Shown here: positions 27,575 to 35,614 of the stretch, piece after piece
Numbering within the stretch: position 1 is the first letter of the stretch
Layout of the letters: every line of letters begins with the position of its first letter
NCBI GenBank assembly: GCA_002721815.1
Contig: PBLQ01000036.1
Location: 1 to 40,462 of the forward strand
Origin: Myxococcales bacterium
Lineage (GTDB): Bacteria > Myxococcota > UBA727 > GCA-2721815
Reading direction: 5' to 3'
DNA: 40,462 nt
Notes under the pieces: model-generated
Told to the model about the DNA's origin: nothing
Seen by the model: the letters and a program-made list of their open reading frames with translations, nothing else
The model's database searches: none
Position numbers and translations under genes: made by a program

Positions 27575-27913
27575 TCAAAGAACGAATTTGATGTTGGGTA
27601 ACTTCTCACAAGCATCATACACGTCATAAATGGTTTGGCTGTCTGTGACGTGCAAAGTGAGGGTTAACGACGTGTATTTTTTTTGACTCGAGGGCTTGAT
27701 AGCAGAACTCACGACTTGAATGGCCGCTCCACGATGGGCCTCAATGGCTTTGATCACTGTGTCTTCAAAATCATCGCTGGCCACCCCAATAATCTTGAAA
27801 GAAAAATCACAGGGGAACTTCACCAAATCTTCAAATTGTTTTTTTTTCATGCCACTGCCCAAGGACCACCCCATGAGTTTGCCTGCTTCATCCCCGTTGT
27901 CATTTTCACTCAT
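27575..27913 (-). CDS. DUF493 (YbeD-like) small regulatory-fold protein
   Basis: The protein has 112 residues. From about residue 25 it matches the YbeD family, whose ACT-like ferredoxin fold is shared with allosteric regulatory domains: KFPCDFSFKIIGVASDDFE, a helix, then VSSAIKPSSQKKYTSLTLTLHVTDSQ and YDACEKLPNIKFVL. The first 20 residues are an extra charged tail, so a later start is possible. The ATG at 27913 is preceded by an in-frame GTG. It lies 27 bases after moaA and 12 before tamB. The molecular role of the family is unclear. Confidence 0.85.
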   Translation of the reverse strand: MSENDNGDEAGKLMGWSLGSGMKKKQFEDLVKFPCDFSFKIIGVASDDFEDTVIKAIEAHRGAAIQVVSSAIKPSSQKKYTSLTLTLHVTDSQTIYDVYDACEKLPNIKFVL

Positions 27914-27940
27914 CACGCACCCATCAAAGCAAGTGTAACT

Positions 27941-28978
27941 TCAACCGCCCACTTGCGCCATGGAAAATGGCACGCGCTGACGTCCCACCGCTGGATGAAA
28001 AGAGCTCTTCTGCATCACCACACTGCGGATTTTGTCTTTGAGATCAGTAATTGGCAACTTTTTATCCAACATCGCCTTCAACGGCACCCCTTGGGGCTCA
28101 TACAAACAACCCCGTAACATCCCGTCAGCTGACAACCGCAAACGGTTGCAATCCTCGCAAAATGGCTCGGTATCCGATGCGATCATCCCGAAGGAAAATC
28201 CTGTGTTGGGCAGCTCAAAAATCGCGGCTGGATCAGCAGGGTTGGCCCGGCCCAGAGCAGTAACCGGCTGGTCTTTCTCTATGCGTTTCAACAGGTCTTG
28301 TTGGGACAAAAAGGTTTTTTGAACATGGGCAGGTGCGGATCCAGTGTCCATCAGTTCGATAAACCGAACTTGCACATCGTGCTTTTTTGCAAAACGTAAA
28401 AAGTCAAAAACCTCATCGTCATTCAAGCCCTTTTGGAGAACCATATTGATTTTTATGGTGAGAAAATAACCCTTCGCCGTTTCAAGGGAGTTGAGGACTT
28501 CTTTGAGCGAGCCCGGCCCCATGAGCGCGCCGTAGCGCTCTGGCCTGAGCGTGTCTAAATGAAAGGTCAACTGCGTGAGACCAGCAGCTTGCAGCGCTGC
28601 TTCCCGCCCCTTTAACTTGTCCCCATTGGTGGTTAAAGCTAAAGCTGCCTCCGGAAGCGCCTCATGCCAAGCAGCTAAAATATCTGGTAGGTCTTGACGC
28701 AGCAACGGCTCTCCGCCCGTGAACCTAATTTTCTCGATGGGCAGCCAATTAAAGCCTTGGGCCAGCAGGGAATGTCCTGCCGCATCCAACCACTTTGACT
28801 TGGGCATGAACGCCTTGGTCGCGCCCGGCATACAGTAGGGACAGCGGTAATGACATTGCTCTAAGACACTAATTCTTAGCGTATATGTGTCGAGAACATC
28901 GCCCGTGGATGGCTTCGTTCGCCTTTGCCCGATCTGAAAGAGCTGAGACGAATTGGGGTTTTTGAATTGCTGGTACAT
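27941..28978 (-). CDS. moaA: GTP 3',8-cyclase MoaA
   Basis: MoaA is a radical SAM enzyme that converts GTP to 3',8-cyclo-7,8-dihydro-GTP, the first step of molybdenum cofactor synthesis. The 345 residues carry the radical-SAM CX3CX2C motif (Cys42, Cys46, Cys49), the SAM-binding GGEPLL, and the C-terminal second cluster motif CEDCNRLRLS with the third cysteine in LRGCL. The protein ends in GG, the MoaA tail that reaches into the active site. No other moa, mog or moe gene is in the window. It sits 82 bases after secG. A terminator between them is not evident, so it may be read from the glycolytic operon. Confidence 0.96.
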   Translation of the reverse strand: MYQQFKNPNSSQLFQIGQRRTKPSTGDVLDTYTLRISVLEQCHYRCPYCMPGATKAFMPKSKWLDAAGHSLLAQGFNWLPIEKIRFTGGEPLLRQDLPDILAAWHEALPEAALALTTNGDKLKGREAALQAAGLTQLTFHLDTLRPERYGALMGPGSLKEVLNSLETAKGYFLTIKINMVLQKGLNDDEVFDFLRFAKKHDVQVRFIELMDTGSAPAHVQKTFLSQQDLLKRIEKDQPVTALGRANPADPAAIFELPNTGFSFGMIASDTEPFCEDCNRLRLSADGMLRGCLYEPQGVPLKAMLDKKLPITDLKDKIRSVVMQKSSFHPAVGRQRVPFSMAQVGG

Positions 28979-29060
28979 TTCAATCCAATAATTAGAGGTT
29001 TGGATCGTGAAACGAAAGGGAATCCACTTTAAAAACGCAGCAACGCACCGTTAAGCTTGG

Positions 29061-29543
29061 TTAAGGGGCTTTCGCTGGCTCAGGCGTGGCAGCGGGTTTC
29101 GCAGCTGGTTCGGCAGCTGGAGCCGGGGCCGCCGCAGGCTGAGCGGCTGCAGGTTCCTGAGCTTGAGCGGGTGCAGCCTCTTGGGCTTCCACTGCTGGCA
29201 CTTTGGCCTCTTCTTCATTTGCCGGCCCGGTGGCCGCTTCAGCTTGATCTTCTTCGGCATCTTGTGCCGCAGCGGCTTCTTCTTGCCACTCTTGAGCGTC
29301 AAAGGCCGATCCTTCTCGAGAAGAGAAGTAAACCAGAGCAAAATTAGTCACCATGAAAGACACGGCGCAACCCGCGGTGAGTTTCGCCAGAAAAGTATTC
29401 GCCCCTTGTCCGCCGAAGACCGTGGTGCCACCCGCGCCACCCAGCGCGGCACTCACGCCTCCCTTGTTGCCAGGCTGCAGCAGCACCACAGCAATCAGGA
29501 GGATAGAAACGAAAACGTGGATAATAACAACGAAAGTCAACAT
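29061..29543 (-). CDS. secG: Protein translocase subunit SecG with long Ala/Pro/Glu-rich tail
   Basis: SecG is the small subunit of the SecYEG channel. The start is the ATG at 29543, supported by AGGTG eight bases upstream; the frame continues to 29573. The protein has 160 residues. The first 75 are a normal SecG: a transmembrane helix (about 1-21), the conserved loop LLQPGNKGGVSAALGG and TTVFGGQGANTFL, and a second helix (about 52-72). The remaining 85 residues are a low-complexity Ala/Pro/Glu/Gln tail, roughly doubling the usual size, which should lie in the periplasm by SecG topology. Placement after tpiA is a common gap-pgk-tpiA-secG arrangement. Confidence 0.93.
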   Translation of the reverse strand: MLTFVVIIHVFVSILLIAVVLLQPGNKGGVSAALGGAGGTTVFGGQGANTFLAKLTAGCAVSFMVTNFALVYFSSREGSAFDAQEWQEEAAAAQDAEEDQAEAATGPANEEEAKVPAVEAQEAAPAQAQEPAAAQPAAAPAPAAEPAAKPAATPEPAKAP

Positions 29544-29612
29544 GGAAATTTCACCTGCCAAAGATCGCCCCATCGGGCATCAAAATAAGAGAATAGGCTT
29601 TTAGTACGGGTT

Positions 29613-29635
29613 TTTAAGGGCTGCAACCCCTTAAA
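29613..29635. repeat. Perfect inverted repeat between tpiA and secG
   Basis: TTTAAGGG and CCCTTAAA (eight-base arms) flank a seven-base loop in the 101-base gap between the tpiA stop and the secG start. The minus-strand transcript would form a hairpin, with pairing possibly extended into the loop. No T-tract follows on the minus strand, so a simple Rho-independent terminator is not indicated. It could attenuate or stabilise the mRNA between genes expressed at different levels. Confidence 0.6.
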
Positions 29636-29644
29636 GGGCCTAAA

Positions 29645-30412
29645 TTAGGCAAGCTCAAATGCCGCCGCCGCAATGCCCAAAAATGTGTCCGCCTGCAGGG
29701 AGGCCCCTCCGACCAACGCACCATCAACGTCCTTTTCACTTAATAATTCCAGGGCGTTAGATGGTTTGACGGAGCCACCATACTGGAGGCGCACCCGCTC
29801 TGCCACATCTTCACCAAAGGCGCCTGCCAGCCATGATCGGAGTTGAGCATGCACTTCTTGGGCCTGCGCCGCTGATGCCGTTTTCCCGGTCCCAATGGCC
29901 CAAACGGGCTCATAGGCCACCACCAAGCGATGGGCTTCATCGGGTTGGACCGCCGCAGTGATGGGATCCATTTGATTTTTGAGCACATCCCAAATCTGTC
30001 CTGCTTCCCGCTCTTGCAGGCTTTCACCAATACAGGCGATGGGCACGAGATTGTTGTCCAGACACGCGCGTACCTTTTGCCCCACTGCGGCACTGGTCTC
30101 GCCAAAGTACTGGCGCCGTTCTGAATGACCCACGATGGCATAACCCACGTTCAGTTCGGATAAATGATGACAGGCCCATTCACCGGTAAATGCGCCCTTG
30201 TCTTGGTGATGCACATTCTGAGCAGCCAAACCCAAGGCAGACCCCTGTAAAACCTGAGCAGCAGCGGCGAGCAAAGGGGTCACCGGAGCGATGGCCAGTT
30301 CCACACTGCTGTAAGTAGAAGCCTCCGCAGCCATGGCTCTTAAAACCGCTTGGGTTTCCACCAACCCGTGATTGAGTTTCCAATTGCCACAAATAAATGG
30401 TTTTCGAGTCAC
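29645..30412 (-). CDS. tpiA: Triosephosphate isomerase
   Basis: The enzyme interconverts dihydroxyacetone phosphate and glyceraldehyde 3-phosphate. The 255-residue protein contains the active-site lysine in CGNWKLN, the histidine in GHSERR, the catalytic glutamate in AYEPVWAIGTG and the phosphate-binding loops YGGSVKP and GALVGGASL. Pgk ends 11 bases upstream, so the two are tightly coupled. Confidence 0.97.
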   Translation of the reverse strand: MTRKPFICGNWKLNHGLVETQAVLRAMAAEASTYSSVELAIAPVTPLLAAAAQVLQGSALGLAAQNVHHQDKGAFTGEWACHHLSELNVGYAIVGHSERRQYFGETSAAVGQKVRACLDNNLVPIACIGESLQEREAGQIWDVLKNQMDPITAAVQPDEAHRLVVAYEPVWAIGTGKTASAAQAQEVHAQLRSWLAGAFGEDVAERVRLQYGGSVKPSNALELLSEKDVDGALVGGASLQADTFLGIAAAAFELA

Positions 30413-30423
30413 AATAAATCCCC

Positions 30424-31620
30424 TTATGCGTTGCGGTTAAACCCTAAGATTTCCAGTCCAGGAAGGGTACCGGTTTCTAAAAACTCCAACCCAGCGCCAC
30501 CGCCGGTGGAGACGTGACCTATTTTGTCTTGCGCCCCGCCCTTCTTCAACGCAGCGACGGAGTCTCCACCGCCTACAACCGTAAATGCAGCGCTGTTGGC
30601 AACAGCATCCATCACCGCCATGGTCCCGTGGGAAAAAACATCCCATTCGAAAACACCCATGGGGCCATTCCAAAAAACGGTTCCAGCATTGTTCAATGCG
30701 TCCTGGTAATTTTTTTGTGTTTGAGGGCCAATGTCTAATCCCATTTCGTTGGCCTCAAAGCCATTGATACCCACCACCCGGTGTGGCGCGTTTTCATCAA
30801 AAGATTCTGCCGCTACGTGATCCACTGGCAACAACAACTGAACCCCTCGTGCGGCAGCGGTTTCCAAAATATTTTTCGCCACGTCGAGCAAATCATCTTC
30901 TACCCGGCTTGAGCCCACTTGTTGTCCTTGGGCACGCAAAAAGGTGTACGCCATGGCACCGCCGATCATCAGCACATCCACTTTCTGAATAAGACGCTTG
31001 AGCACACCCAGTTTGTCACTGACTTTGGCACCACCCAGAACCGCAACAAACGGTGTTTGAGGTTTACGAGTGATGCGAGACAAGGCTTGCACTTCCTTCG
31101 TCATCAACAGTCCTGCAAAACTGTCTTCCACAAATGGGACCAATCCAGTTACGGATGCATGAGAACGGTGGGCTGCTCCGAAGGCGTCACCAACATAGAC
31201 ATCTATTTGCTGGGCCAGTTGTCGTGCAAAACCCTCGTCACCCTTTTCTTCGCCAGAATGGAATCTCAAATTTTCCAATAATAGGATTTGACCATTCTTG
31301 AGCTGGCCTGTGACATGGGCAATGCCATCGCCCACACAATCTTCAGCAAAAACAATTTCGTTACCTAATAACTGTTGTAAACGAACAGCGACGGGTTCTA
31401 GCGAAAATTGTTTACGAACCTTCCCTTTGGGGCGCCCCAAATGACTGGCCACCACCAGTTTTGCATTGCGCTCCAAAAGATATCGCAGCGTAGGAAGTGC
31501 TTGAACGATTCGCTCATCATCTGCAACTTCTCCGGCTGGTGTTAAAGGTACATTGAAATCCACACGGCAAAAAACTCGCTTGCCTTCCCACTCGATGGAC
31601 GATTCACTTAAGGTACGCAT
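30424..31620 (-). CDS. pgk: Phosphoglycerate kinase
   Basis: The enzyme transfers phosphate from 1,3-bisphosphoglycerate to ADP. The 398 residues include the signature RVDFNVPL, the substrate-binding ASHLGRPKG, ENLRFHSGEEKG, the hinge region and the nucleotide site VGGGDSVAAL with STGGGAGLEFLE near the end. The ATG at 31620 is used; an in-frame TTG at 31635 would add five residues, and AGGG lies eight bases before the chosen start. It follows gap by 63 bases and precedes tpiA by 11. Confidence 0.97.
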   Translation of the reverse strand: MRTLSESSIEWEGKRVFCRVDFNVPLTPAGEVADDERIVQALPTLRYLLERNAKLVVASHLGRPKGKVRKQFSLEPVAVRLQQLLGNEIVFAEDCVGDGIAHVTGQLKNGQILLLENLRFHSGEEKGDEGFARQLAQQIDVYVGDAFGAAHRSHASVTGLVPFVEDSFAGLLMTKEVQALSRITRKPQTPFVAVLGGAKVSDKLGVLKRLIQKVDVLMIGGAMAYTFLRAQGQQVGSSRVEDDLLDVAKNILETAAARGVQLLLPVDHVAAESFDENAPHRVVGINGFEANEMGLDIGPQTQKNYQDALNNAGTVFWNGPMGVFEWDVFSHGTMAVMDAVANSAAFTVVGGGDSVAALKKGGAQDKIGHVSTGGGAGLEFLETGTLPGLEILGFNRNA

Positions 31621-31683
31621 GACAGAGGCCCTCAACGCTTGGTAATTGATGTCAGGGGCATCTAATGTGCTGGAATGAAGAGA

Positions 31684-32700
31684 TCAACCGGCTTTGGCCA
31701 AGAGACCCAAAAGATCAACCGCCCGGTTCGTGAATCCCCACTCATTGTCGTACCAAGCAAGCACTTTCGCGGTTTTGCCACCGATCACTTTGGTGCTCAG
31801 AGCATCCACAATGCTCGAGCAACGGGTCCCCACATAGTCCGTGGAAACCAAAGGTGCCTCAGAATAACCCAAAATGCCTTCCAATGGGCCTGCAGCTGCC
31901 TGCGAAAATACGCTGTTAATGGCTTCCGCGGTGGTCTCTTTCTCTAGATTGATCACAAGATCCACCAAGCTGACACAGGGGGTCGGAACCCGAATGGCCA
32001 TGCCATCTAAACGGCCCGCCATTTCAGGCAATACCAGCGCCAAAGCCTTAGCAGCCCCGGTGGTGGTGGGAATCATAGAAACACCCGCAGCCCTCGCCCG
32101 CCGAAGGTCCTTGTGGGGCAGATCCAAAATCCGCTGGTCATTGGTGTAGGCGTGTACTGTGGTCATCAATCCATGCGCAATCCCAAAATTCTGGTGCAGC
32201 AAGGACGCCAACGGGGCCAAGCAGTTGGTGGTGCAAGATGCCGTGGAAATCACTTGCATGTCAGAAGTAATATCGCTGTCATTGATACCAAAACAAACCG
32301 TGGCGTCGGGTGCTTTACCTTTGGCGGGCGCAGAGATTAAAACTTTTTGGGCGCCAGCGGCCAAATGCTGGGCCGCCAAATCACGGTCGAGAAATCGGCC
32401 AGTGGCCTCTAAAACCACGGAAACCCCTGAATCGCCCCATGGCAATTTAGATGGATCAGCCTCACCGTGCACCGCAATTGATTGGCCATCTACCAGCAAT
32501 GCGCCATTATTGATGGACACGTCCGCCTCGAACTTTCCGTGCACCGAATCGTACTGCAGCAGATGCGCCAAGGTGGCCGCATCGGTCAAATCATTAATGG
32601 CCACGACTTGGGGAACCTCTTGTCCCGCCTTTTGACGCTCATAAAGAATTCTGAAGGCTGCCCTGCCAATTCTTCCAAAACCGTTAATGGCAATTTGCAT
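31684..32700 (-). CDS. gap: Glyceraldehyde-3-phosphate dehydrogenase, type I
   Basis: The enzyme oxidises and phosphorylates glyceraldehyde 3-phosphate. The 338 residues carry the NAD-binding GFGRIGR, the Asp of INDLTD that favours NAD over NADP, the catalytic cysteine in SCTTNCLAP and the conserved WYDNEWGF near the C-terminus. GGGTGG lies about six bases before the ATG. It is the first gene of the gap-pgk-tpiA-secG run. The 148-base divergent gap to the TPR-AIM24 gene must hold both promoters, but no strong -35/-10 pair was evident on either strand. Confidence 0.97.
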   Translation of the reverse strand: MQIAINGFGRIGRAAFRILYERQKAGQEVPQVVAINDLTDAATLAHLLQYDSVHGKFEADVSINNGALLVDGQSIAVHGEADPSKLPWGDSGVSVVLEATGRFLDRDLAAQHLAAGAQKVLISAPAKGKAPDATVCFGINDSDITSDMQVISTASCTTNCLAPLASLLHQNFGIAHGLMTTVHAYTNDQRILDLPHKDLRRARAAGVSMIPTTTGAAKALALVLPEMAGRLDGMAIRVPTPCVSLVDLVINLEKETTAEAINSVFSQAAAGPLEGILGYSEAPLVSTDYVGTRCSSIVDALSTKVIGGKTAKVLAWYDNEWGFTNRAVDLLGLLAKAG

Positions 32701-32848
32701 ATCGGTCCACCCGTCCCATAAAGTTGTTATTCATCAAGGCCTTAAACAAACCATAAGGGAAGATTATTCGCAAAATTCTGACCTTTTATGCCTTGATTTA
32801 GGCTTTCATTTCCCTGGCGCAAATGGCATACGAGCCTTGGAGGTTTGC

Positions 32849-34216
32849 ATGGCCACTGGAACAGATTCCACCTATCATCCGAGCAAGGTGCCAATTGACA
32901 TTGAAGAGACGGTCACATCAGCCGAAACTTTAATGAAAGCAGGGCATTGGGGGCAGGCCATCGAGCTGCTCACCTTAAATCTCGAAAAAGACGCCGAACA
33001 CGCCCAATCATTAAACACCATGGGCTTGTGTTTTTATCGCCTCAAAAATTACGACGAAGCCATGGCCACCTTCGATCGGCTCGTGGAGATTGCCCCCCAA
33101 CAATTCGCATTTCAACTGAACAAAAGCTTGGTGCTGCTCAAAGTCGACCGGCTGGAAGAAGCCAAGGCCATTTTGCACCAAGTGCTTGACCAAGATCCGG
33201 AACACCAACGCGCCAACGCGATCATGGGCTTGGTATTGGAACAAATGGGCGAATACCCGCAGGCCATGTCTCACTATGAAAAAGGGCACGAAGAAAACCG
33301 TCTCAATTACCTCCGGGAGATTTCTTTAAGGCCGCCCGCAATTGATGCAGGGCCAGAGGCATCCGATGCCGAAGACAACGAAGATTCGCCACCACCGGAA
33401 TTGCCGGCGGAAGATCTTGCATCGAAAGTTGCATCAGAGGCCGACCAGTTCGAAGACCCCGACAAGACAGCACCCGAACTCGATGCCCCCCTTGCCACTG
33501 AGCCAGCGGCCCATGCAGAGAATCAGGCATTACATGGTGACCCTGAAATTTTGTCGAATACACCGGCCCCCGTCAACGTACCCAAGTGGGCAACATCGCT
33601 GCGCGCATTACAAACAGACCACCCCTGTCCCACGGACTTGACCCAAACCCAACGGCTGGCCAAAGACATTCTATTGTTTCCGGTGCAACAAGAAGCATAC
33701 GTTCGTCTCGCCACCACCAGTGCCCTCATTGGTGCTTTAAGGTCCCAAAAAGTCATGCGGCAACATGCAGATGAAGAATCCAACGTTCGGCTGGGTGGAC
33801 AAGCACCACTCACGCGCCTTTTGGGTAACGGGGCAGCTTTGTTGTTCACGGGTGATTCGGTGAGCAACTTGATTCACCTCCAAGACGAAACCCTTCATCT
33901 CATGGAAGACACCTTGCTCGCTTTTTCATCGGGCTTGTCTTGGCGCAACCATGCCTTGTCTGGGCCCAACTTTGAGATCGATATGGTTGCCCTAAGCGGA
34001 ACCGGACTGGCCTCCGTGGCCACTTCTCGAGACTTGTTACCCGTTGAAGTCACGCCTAAAAACCCTGTCCAAGCCCATGCTTCGCAAGTGGTCGCCTGGA
34101 CAGGAGAAGTGGTTCCCACCCTGTCTCCATTTTCCATTGAACCCGAAGAAGACGCTGCCGCCATGCTTTTCGAAGGCACCGGTTGTGTTTGGATATTGGC
34201 CGACTTGGCCAAGTAA
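32849..34216 (+). CDS. TPR-AIM24 fusion protein
   Basis: The protein has 455 residues from the ATG at 32849, where GGAGG lies five bases upstream; the frame extends to 32687 over the gap promoter region. Residues 20-145 are three or more TPR units (HWGQAIELLTLNLEKD, NYDEAMATFDRLVEIAPQ, EYPQAMSHYEKGHEEN). A 100-residue acidic, Pro/Ala-rich linker follows. The last 200 residues match the AIM24 (formerly DUF124/TIGR00266) beta-prism fold: GNGAALLFTGDSV, TLLAFSSGLSW, ALSGTGLASVATSRDLLPVEV and VVAWTGEVVPTLSP. AIM24 is named for a yeast mitochondrial protein; its bacterial function is unknown. There is no signal peptide, so it is cytoplasmic. Two envelope genes follow closely on the same strand. 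Confidence 0.8.
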   Translation: MATGTDSTYHPSKVPIDIEETVTSAETLMKAGHWGQAIELLTLNLEKDAEHAQSLNTMGLCFYRLKNYDEAMATFDRLVEIAPQQFAFQLNKSLVLLKVDRLEEAKAILHQVLDQDPEHQRANAIMGLVLEQMGEYPQAMSHYEKGHEENRLNYLREISLRPPAIDAGPEASDAEDNEDSPPPELPAEDLASKVASEADQFEDPDKTAPELDAPLATEPAAHAENQALHGDPEILSNTPAPVNVPKWATSLRALQTDHPCPTDLTQTQRLAKDILLFPVQQEAYVRLATTSALIGALRSQKVMRQHADEESNVRLGGQAPLTRLLGNGAALLFTGDSVSNLIHLQDETLHLMEDTLLAFSSGLSWRNHALSGPNFEIDMVALSGTGLASVATSRDLLPVEVTPKNPVQAHASQVVAWTGEVVPTLSPFSIEPEEDAAAMLFEGTGCVWILADLAK

Positions 34217-34243
34217 CTCACTTATCCCCGAGGATGTATTTTC

Positions 34244-34945
34244 ATGTTGAATCTGCGACCCCATCTCATCTTATTGGCCATGGCTCTCTTATCTTCCACG
34301 ACTGCTTGGAGTGAAGAGGCCCAAGACACCACATCTGAAACAACGCCCACTGAAGCACCAGCAACCACTGCAGAGGACGCGCCAGCCGAAGACAATGCCG
34401 CTGATGCAACCACGCCAGAACAACCCGCTAATGATGAAGCGGCCGAAAGTGAAACTTCGGGTGAAGCGCAAGAAGCATCCACTGAAAACGCTGAGACGGC
34501 ACCCGCAACGGAACCAGCGCCAGCCGAGGCATCCCCCGAACCTGAAACACCCCCCGAGCCCGCTGCTGCACCAGCACCACCGCCTGCCCCAGAGATGGAT
34601 GAACCTTCAGCCTCAGAAAGTGCAACCATTGCCTGGGTTTTCGCTGGGGTCACCTTGGCGAGTCTTGCCGGCGGGGCCTACGCCGGAATGGAAGCCCAAA
34701 CGCAATTTGATTGCCTGTCGGACATCATCAGCTGCAATGAAGATCGGGATACGCCCATTGAAAACGAAGATTATCTCAAGGCCAAGGCAGATTTAGACCG
34801 CTTGGTGCTGTTAGCAGATATGGGATATCTCACCGCGGTGGTCACCACCACTGTCACCATTGCAGCTGTGGTCAAAGCCATGGGCGGCGGCGAACCAGAT
34901 GAAGCTGGCACTGCCACCTCAATGTTGTCCCTGCCTCAGGAGTAA
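34244..34945 (+). CDS. Secreted Pro/Ala/Glu-rich protein with two C-terminal membrane segments
   Basis: The protein has 233 residues. A signal peptide ends near TTAWS (about residue 23). Residues 24-130 are a disordered acidic region of Glu, Pro, Ala and Thr. Two hydrophobic segments follow (about 128-150 and 186-212) that may form a helical hairpin, separated by a charged loop with two cysteines (FDC and SC) that could pair. I recognise no family. GAGG lies ten bases before the ATG. It follows the TPR-AIM24 gene by 27 bases and precedes the lipoprotein gene by seven, so the three are probably co-transcribed. Confidence 0.65.
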   Translation: MLNLRPHLILLAMALLSSTTAWSEEAQDTTSETTPTEAPATTAEDAPAEDNAADATTPEQPANDEAAESETSGEAQEASTENAETAPATEPAPAEASPEPETPPEPAAAPAPPPAPEMDEPSASESATIAWVFAGVTLASLAGGAYAGMEAQTQFDCLSDIISCNEDRDTPIENEDYLKAKADLDRLVLLADMGYLTAVVTTTVTIAAVVKAMGGGEPDEAGTATSMLSLPQE

Positions 34946-34952
34946 TTCAAAT

Positions 34953-35594
34953 ATGAAACGTATGACGCACCCTCTTTTTACTGTTCTTCTGGGCTTGGCC
35001 TCCTCCACTGTTTTTTGGGCCGGCTGCACCTTTTTGATCGACACCGAATCTCTGCTCACCGAATGCGTGTCTGAAACCGATTGTGCCGAAGGGTTTTACT
35101 GCGACGAGGGCGCATGCTTGCCCGGTGAAGCACCGCCCCCCTTCATCACCGAAGAACCCAACCTTCCAGATTTCAGCTCCGATGGAGGCTCCCCTGGAGG
35201 CCCGCCTCCCCAGGTGAATATGGACGGCGGGATGCCAATGCCGGCCTCAGGTGATGCAGGCATTTCAGTTCCAGCCCCAGCCACCACCGATGCAGGCGCA
35301 ATGGCCGTGGAACCCACGACAAGTGACGCTGGTTCAAGCAGTCCCGTCATTAACACCGATGCAGGAAACGATACTGATTCATCCGACGACGGGTCCACAA
35401 CCACCACAGACGCTGGAGATTCTTCCAACGATGCATCAACCCACCATGGCGATGCGGGCACGGTCCAAGACTCTCCCGTTGCCATTTCGGATGCCGGAGT
35501 CTCCGATGACACGAGCCCCACTGCAACGGATGCAGGCCAAGCAGACGAGACTGCAACAACCGATAACGCCCAATCAGATGGTGGTGCAAACTAA
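34953..35594 (+). CDS. Lipoprotein with cysteine-rich head and DAG-repeat tail
   Basis: The protein has 213 residues from the ATG at 34953, after AGGAG; the frame extends to 34860 inside the previous gene without support. The signal sequence ends in WAGC. A short Cys-rich head (ECVSETDC and FYCDEGAC) resembles the small C-x-C modules of Myxococcota surface lipoproteins. The remaining 140 residues are low-complexity Ser/Thr/Asp/Ala, with the tripeptide DAG repeated eight times. No enzymatic motif is seen. Function is unknown; a surface stalk or spacer is plausible. Confidence 0.7.
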   Translation: MKRMTHPLFTVLLGLASSTVFWAGCTFLIDTESLLTECVSETDCAEGFYCDEGACLPGEAPPPFITEEPNLPDFSSDGGSPGGPPPQVNMDGGMPMPASGDAGISVPAPATTDAGAMAVEPTTSDAGSSSPVINTDAGNDTDSSDDGSTTTTDAGDSSNDASTHHGDAGTVQDSPVAISDAGVSDDTSPTATDAGQADETATTDNAQSDGGAN

Positions 35595-35614
35595 CCAACT
35601 GCGTCGGGCATCAT

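Noticed and set aside
32701-32848. Sigma-70 promoters for gap and the TPR-AIM24 gene
   Set aside because: Several AT-rich hexamers are present on both strands, but none has acceptable boxes at 16-18 base spacing, so no site is assigned.
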